A stretch of 9,926 bases of DNA from NCBI GenBank assembly GCA_905479515.1, contig CAJQMX010000208.1, positions 1 through 9,926 of the forward strand, read 5' to 3'. The DNA comes from an uncultured Parasphingopyxis sp. (lineage in GTDB: Bacteria; Pseudomonadota; Alphaproteobacteria; Sphingomonadales; Sphingomonadaceae). Both the position numbers and the translations under genes were made by a program. A model generated the notes under the pieces. The model did not search any database. It was not told where the DNA came from and saw nothing but the letters and a program-made list of their open reading frames with translations. Positions 6,966 to 9,926 of the stretch are shown one piece after another; within the stretch, counting starts at the first letter, position 1, and every line of letters starts with the position of its first letter.

Positions 6966-6981
6966 ATCATTCCCACTCGAT
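6966..6981. other. Presumed attachment site (att) at the 3' end of guaA
   Basis: The last codons and stop of guaA read, on the plus strand, ATCATTCCCACTCGAT. The end of guaA encoding '..IEWE-stop' is a recognised insertion point for genomic islands, and insertion there recreates the gene end so that GMP synthase stays intact, as seen here. The integrase gene and repeat cluster lie immediately outside the gene. The exact crossover limits cannot be set, because the matching copy at the other end of the element is outside the window. Confidence 0.6.
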
Positions 6982-8529
6982 TGTACCGGGCGGCTTCGAC
7001 GTCACATCGTAGACGACGCGATTGACGCCCTTCACTTCATTGATGATCCGGGTCGCGACGCGGCCGAGGAATTCATGCTCGAAGGGATAATAGTCCGCAG
7101 TCATACCATCTGTGGATGTCACAGCCCGCAGCGCGAGGACGGCTTCATAGGTGCGCTCATCGCCCATCACGCCGACCGTGTTTACAGGCAGCAGGACGCT
7201 GAAAGCCTGCCAGATCTCATTGTAGAGACCCGCCTTGCGGATCTCTTCGATATAGATCGCATCGGCCTTGCGCAGCGTGTCGGCCTTCTCGCGTGTGATT
7301 GCACCCGGAATACGGATCGCAAGGCCCGGGCCCGGAAACGGATGACGGTCGACAAAGGCATCGGTCAGGCCAAGCTCCCGGCCAAGCGCGCGGACCTCAT
7401 CCTTGAACAATTCGCGAAGCGGTTCGACCAGCTTCATGTTCATGCGTTCCGGCAGGCCGCCAACATTGTGGTGGCTCTTGATCGTGACGGACGGTCCACC
7501 GAGCGCAGAAACGCTCTCGATCACGTCCGGATAAAGCGTTCCCTGAGCAAGGAAATCCGCGCCGCCGATCTTCTTCGCTTCGTCTTCGAAAACGTCGATG
7601 AACAGGCCGCCGATGATTTTCCGTTTGCGCTCCGGATCCGTCACACCTTCGAGCTTGCCGAGGAAGAGGTCCGACGCATCCACATGGACCAGCGGAATAT
7701 TGTAGTGTTCGCGGAACAGGTTCACGACCTGATCGCTTTCGCCCGCGCGCATCAGCCCGTGATCGACATAGACGCAAGTCAGCTGGTCGCCGATCGCTTC
7801 GTGGATGAGAACAGCGGCAACCGAGGAGTCGACCCCGCCAGACAGGCCGCAGATCACGCGCCCCTCACCGACCTGATCACGGATCTTCTGGACTGCTTCA
7901 GCGCGGTATGCAGCCATCGTCCAATCGCCCTTCAGACCGGCGACACCATGCGTGAAATTGCGAAGCAGCTGGCGGCCATGGGTCGTGTGAACGACTTCCG
8001 GATGGAACTGCGTTCCATAGAAGCGCCGCTCCGGGTCCGCGATGATTGCGTAAGGTGCGCCGGGGGATTTCGCGATTACGCCGAAGCCTGACGCCATGTC
8101 GGCAACATGGTCGCCATGGCTCATCCAGACCTGCTCGTGGTCACCGGCGTGGAAAAGGCCTTCAAGGATCGGGTCATCGACGACCTTTTCGATGAACGCC
8201 CGACCGAATTCGCGGCTGGTACCACTTTCGACCTTGCCGCCCAGCTGTTCCATCATCACCTGCTGGCCATAGCAGATTCCAAGTACCGGAACGCCGAGGC
8301 TGAAGACGGCATCGTCCGCCCTTGGGCTGCCTTCCCAGGTGACGCTGGACGGGCCGCCTGAGAGGATGATGGCCTTCGGGGCATAATCTGCCAGAAACGC
8401 AGCATCAACTTTGTTGAAGGGGTGTATTTCGCAGTAGACGCCGCTCTCGCGAAGACGCCGGGCGATCAGCTGAGTCACCTGGCTTCCAAAGTCGACGATA
8501 AGGGCGCGTTCGTGTCTCTGGTCAGTCAT
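6967..8529 (-). CDS. guaA: GMP synthase (glutamine-hydrolysing)
   Basis: A 520-residue full-length enzyme that converts XMP to GMP with glutamine and ATP, the last step of de novo guanine nucleotide synthesis in the cytosol. The N-terminal class I glutamine amidotransferase domain (about residues 8-195) has the nucleophile Cys86 in GICYGQQ and the His176/Glu178 pair in TQFHPEV. The ATP-pyrophosphatase domain starts at about 205, with the P-loop SGGVDSS at 230-236. The C-terminal dimerisation domain ends in the family signature KPPGTIEWE. Start 8529 gives the conserved MTDQ...ALIVDFGSQ opening; no strong Shine-Dalgarno sequence is seen. The gene is a chromosomal housekeeping gene whose 3' end serves as the insertion site of the neighbouring element and remains intact. 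It is divergent from the TPR/hydroxylase gene. Confidence 0.98.
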   Translation of the reverse strand: MTDQRHERALIVDFGSQVTQLIARRLRESGVYCEIHPFNKVDAAFLADYAPKAIILSGGPSSVTWEGSPRADDAVFSLGVPVLGICYGQQVMMEQLGGKVESGTSREFGRAFIEKVVDDPILEGLFHAGDHEQVWMSHGDHVADMASGFGVIAKSPGAPYAIIADPERRFYGTQFHPEVVHTTHGRQLLRNFTHGVAGLKGDWTMAAYRAEAVQKIRDQVGEGRVICGLSGGVDSSVAAVLIHEAIGDQLTCVYVDHGLMRAGESDQVVNLFREHYNIPLVHVDASDLFLGKLEGVTDPERKRKIIGGLFIDVFEDEAKKIGGADFLAQGTLYPDVIESVSALGGPSVTIKSHHNVGGLPERMNMKLVEPLRELFKDEVRALGRELGLTDAFVDRHPFPGPGLAIRIPGAITREKADTLRKADAIYIEEIRKAGLYNEIWQAFSVLLPVNTVGVMGDERTYEAVLALRAVTSTDGMTADYYPFEHEFLGRVATRIINEVKGVNRVVYDVTSKPPGTIEWE

Positions 8530-8611
8530 GGCGCCGCTTAGCCGAGGATGAGAGATTCGTCCACATCAAGATGCGGCTGCGGCGCTACTGGCGCTTGACC
8601 CTGCTGACGGA

Positions 8612-8628
8612 CCGGCATTTCCTGCCGG
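8612..8628 (+). repeat. Perfect hairpin immediately before the start codon of the hydroxylase-like gene
   Basis: CCGGCA at 8612-8617 and TGCCGG at 8623-8628 form a six-base perfect stem with loop TTTCC, ending one base before the ATG at 8630. It occupies the place where a ribosome-binding site would be expected, and none is otherwise seen. In RNA it could limit initiation. Alternatively it may be a DNA operator in the 100-base divergent region shared with guaA; a TTGACC at 8595-8600 is a possible -35 element, but no clear -10 follows. Confidence 0.35.
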
Positions 8629-8629
8629 A

Positions 8630-9694
8630 ATGACAACCACCCTCCCCCTGGAAAGCCGCAAACAGGCTGCGTTTGAGCATGCCCGCGCTGGCCGATTTGG
8701 CGAGGCAGCCGAGTTGCTGCTCTCTGTTCTCAAGGAAGTGCCGCAGGACATTGGAGCATTGTTGCTGCTCGGAGACGTCCAGCACGTCGGCGGACGTACT
8801 CAGGATGCGAGCCGCGCCTATTCTGGCGCCCTGCAAGCGATCCAGCTTGCCGGCGGACAAGTGGCGCCAGGGATCCGGCAAGGTGTCCAACGGGCGCAAG
8901 CCCGTCTCGCAGAATATGCGCAAGGCTATGAAGCCTTTATCGAAGGCGAGCTGCCGAAGGCAGGGCGGAGCAAACGGTTCGACCAATCGGTCGATATTCT
9001 CCTCGGCAAGTCCGGTATCTATCTCCAGCAGCCAACGAAATACTATTTTCCCGGCCTGCCTCAGATCCAGTTCTACGACACCGCCGAATTCATTTGGGTC
9101 GCCGGCCTCGAAGCGAAGACGGCCGACATCAAACGCGAACTGATGGGCGTTCTGGAGGATCATGCGGCCTTCCGGCCCTATCTGGAGCGTCATGACAGCC
9201 AACCGAACGTGAAGAGCCACAAGCTTGTCGGCAATGATGATTGGAGCGCCTTTTACCTCTGGAAGGACGGCGAGCGCGTGGAGGAAAATTGCGAACGGTG
9301 CCCAGTCACCGCCGCCGCTTTTGAGAACATTCCACTCGACCGCCTGCCCGGACAGGCGCCGTCGGTCCTGTTTTCCCTGCTCAAACCTGGCGCACATATT
9401 CCACCGCATCACGGACTGATCAACACCCGCCTGATCTGTCACCTCCCGGTCCTGGTGCCCGGCCCCGCCTGGCTTCGTGTCGGAAGCGAAACTCATTATT
9501 GGCAGGAAGGTAAAGTGTGCATCTTTGACGATAGCATCGAACACGAAGCGAAGAATGATGGGAACGAAACCCGGGTAGTCCTCCTGTTCGACATCTGGCG
9601 TCCGGAACTGTCTGAGCAAGAGCGTACCGAAATCGCGAAATTCCTCGGCGCGATTTCCACTTTCTCCGGAGAGAAAGTCGTCACCGGGAATTGA
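8630..9694 (+). CDS. TPR-containing aspartyl/asparaginyl beta-hydroxylase family protein
   Basis: A 354-residue cytosolic protein. Residues about 8-100 are paired helices typical of tetratricopeptide repeats (AAFEHARAGRFGEAAELLLS, then IGALLLLGDVQHVGG and DASRAYSGAL). Residues about 170-340 match the aspartyl/asparaginyl beta-hydroxylase fold, an Fe(II)/2-oxoglutarate-dependent oxygenase: WSAFYLWKDG, then LKPGAHIPPHHGLINTRLIC with metal-ligand His and the following Asn/Arg, and FDDSIEHEAKNDG followed by TRVVLLFDIWRP, with second His and the Arg that binds 2-oxoglutarate. The substrate is unknown; family members modify Asp/Asn in proteins or act on small molecules. No signal peptide. The start is the first ATG, before the first TPR helix; no good ribosome-binding site is seen. 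Thirty bases before the next gene, so probably one operon. Confidence 0.88.
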   Translation: MTTTLPLESRKQAAFEHARAGRFGEAAELLLSVLKEVPQDIGALLLLGDVQHVGGRTQDASRAYSGALQAIQLAGGQVAPGIRQGVQRAQARLAEYAQGYEAFIEGELPKAGRSKRFDQSVDILLGKSGIYLQQPTKYYFPGLPQIQFYDTAEFIWVAGLEAKTADIKRELMGVLEDHAAFRPYLERHDSQPNVKSHKLVGNDDWSAFYLWKDGERVEENCERCPVTAAAFENIPLDRLPGQAPSVLFSLLKPGAHIPPHHGLINTRLICHLPVLVPGPAWLRVGSETHYWQEGKVCIFDDSIEHEAKNDGNETRVVLLFDIWRPELSEQERTEIAKFLGAISTFSGEKVVTGN

Positions 9695-9724
9695 CCGGAC
9701 AAGGCCTGCGAAAGGACGACTTCC

Positions 9725-9926
9725 ATGGACAGCAATCTTCAGAAGGCGCGCCAGATTGCCGGTCAGGGCATGCAGGCGCTCAATGCGCGCAATGGCCAGG
9801 CAGCCGAGGCGGCCTTTCATCAAGCAATAGAACTTGGCTGGCCAGGCGCCGATATCTGGATTGTGCTGTCTCATGCGCGATCGCTGAACAAGGACATGGC
9901 CGGATCCGAACAGGCACTTGCAGAAG
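9725..9926 (+). CDS. TPR-like protein, N-terminal 67 residues, cut by window end
   Basis: The frame opens at ATG 9725 after an AAGGA sequence about nine bases upstream and stays open to the window edge. The translation (MDSNLQKARQIAGQGMQALN, then RNGQAAEAAFHQAIELGWPG and IWIVLSHARSLN) has the alanine-rich, amphipathic paired helices of a tetratricopeptide repeat. It begins much like the gene before it, so it may be a second TPR-hydroxylase or a TPR-sulfotransferase, both of which are found in such clusters; the deciding domain lies outside the window. It is 30 bases downstream of the hydroxylase gene and likely co-transcribed. Confidence 0.7.
   Translation, partial: MDSNLQKARQIAGQGMQALNARNGQAAEAAFHQAIELGWPGADIWIVLSHARSLNKDMAGSEQALAE

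Larger units (their letters stand above)
1..6981. mobile_element. Right-hand part of an integrative conjugative element inserted at the 3' end of guaA
   Basis: The stretch holds, in order, conjugation-associated genes (trbI end, DUF2274, DUF736, AlpA-like regulator), a short Argonaute defence operon as cargo, a tyrosine recombinase, a cluster of integrase-arm-like repeats, and the 3' end of guaA. Integration at the end of guaA, with the integrase gene adjacent, is a known arrangement for genomic islands; the order here fits it. The left end is outside the window, so neither the second attachment site nor the size of the element can be seen. A Trb mating-pair system implies a self-transmissible ICE rather than a simple island, but only the last piece of that system is visible. 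The boundary at guaA is good to within tens of bases. Confidence 0.8.

Noticed and set aside
7075..8091. 338-codon open frame on the plus strand
   Set aside because: It lies wholly antisense to guaA, whose protein is full-length and unmistakable; long antisense frames are common in GC-rich coding DNA.
8585..9874. 429-codon open frame on the minus strand
   Set aside because: It is antisense to the hydroxylase gene and the following gene, has no recognisable family pattern, and covers both genes and the gap between them.

Overview
The window looks like alphaproteobacterial chromosome (high GC; guaA protein of alphaproteobacterial type; possibly Sphingomonadales or Hyphomonadaceae, which I cannot settle by eye). 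It spans the right-hand end of an integrated conjugative element and the host chromosome beyond it.

Left end, plus strand (1-1024): the last codons of a TrbI-like conjugation channel protein, then three small genes typical of proteobacterial trb-type ICEs: a DUF2274 protein (ATGA overlap with trbI), a DUF736 protein and an AlpA-like helix-turn-helix regulator.

Middle, minus strand (1135-5158): a two-gene, overlapping operon encoding a short prokaryotic Argonaute system. The first gene encodes an 851-residue protein with an N-terminal SIR2 domain and a C-terminal APAZ domain. Between them lies an insertion of about 250 residues that resembles the RecG C-terminal/HATPase_c_4 (GHKL-type) ATP-binding module found in Schlafen/AlbA_2 proteins. 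The second gene encodes a short (MID-PIWI) Argonaute that lacks a recognisable catalytic tetrad. By analogy with SPARSA systems, the pair should sense invader nucleic acid through a guide and deplete NAD+ to abort infection. The middle ATPase-like domain is the most unusual thing in the window, because simple SIR2-APAZ partners are, as I recall, nearer 550-600 residues.

Element boundary (5413-6981): a tyrosine recombinase of the DUF4102/P4 type on the minus strand, preceded by a cluster of five TACCGTCAGG sites (four direct, one inverted) that look like integrase or excisionase arm sites. The cluster is followed by the 3' end of guaA, a known integration hotspot for genomic islands. The Argonaute operon is therefore cargo of the element, placed between its conjugation module and its integrase.

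Right end, chromosome (6967-9926): intact guaA (GMP synthase) on the minus strand. Divergent from it on the plus strand are a TPR plus aspartyl/asparaginyl beta-hydroxylase-fold protein and the start of a second TPR-like gene, probably in one operon.
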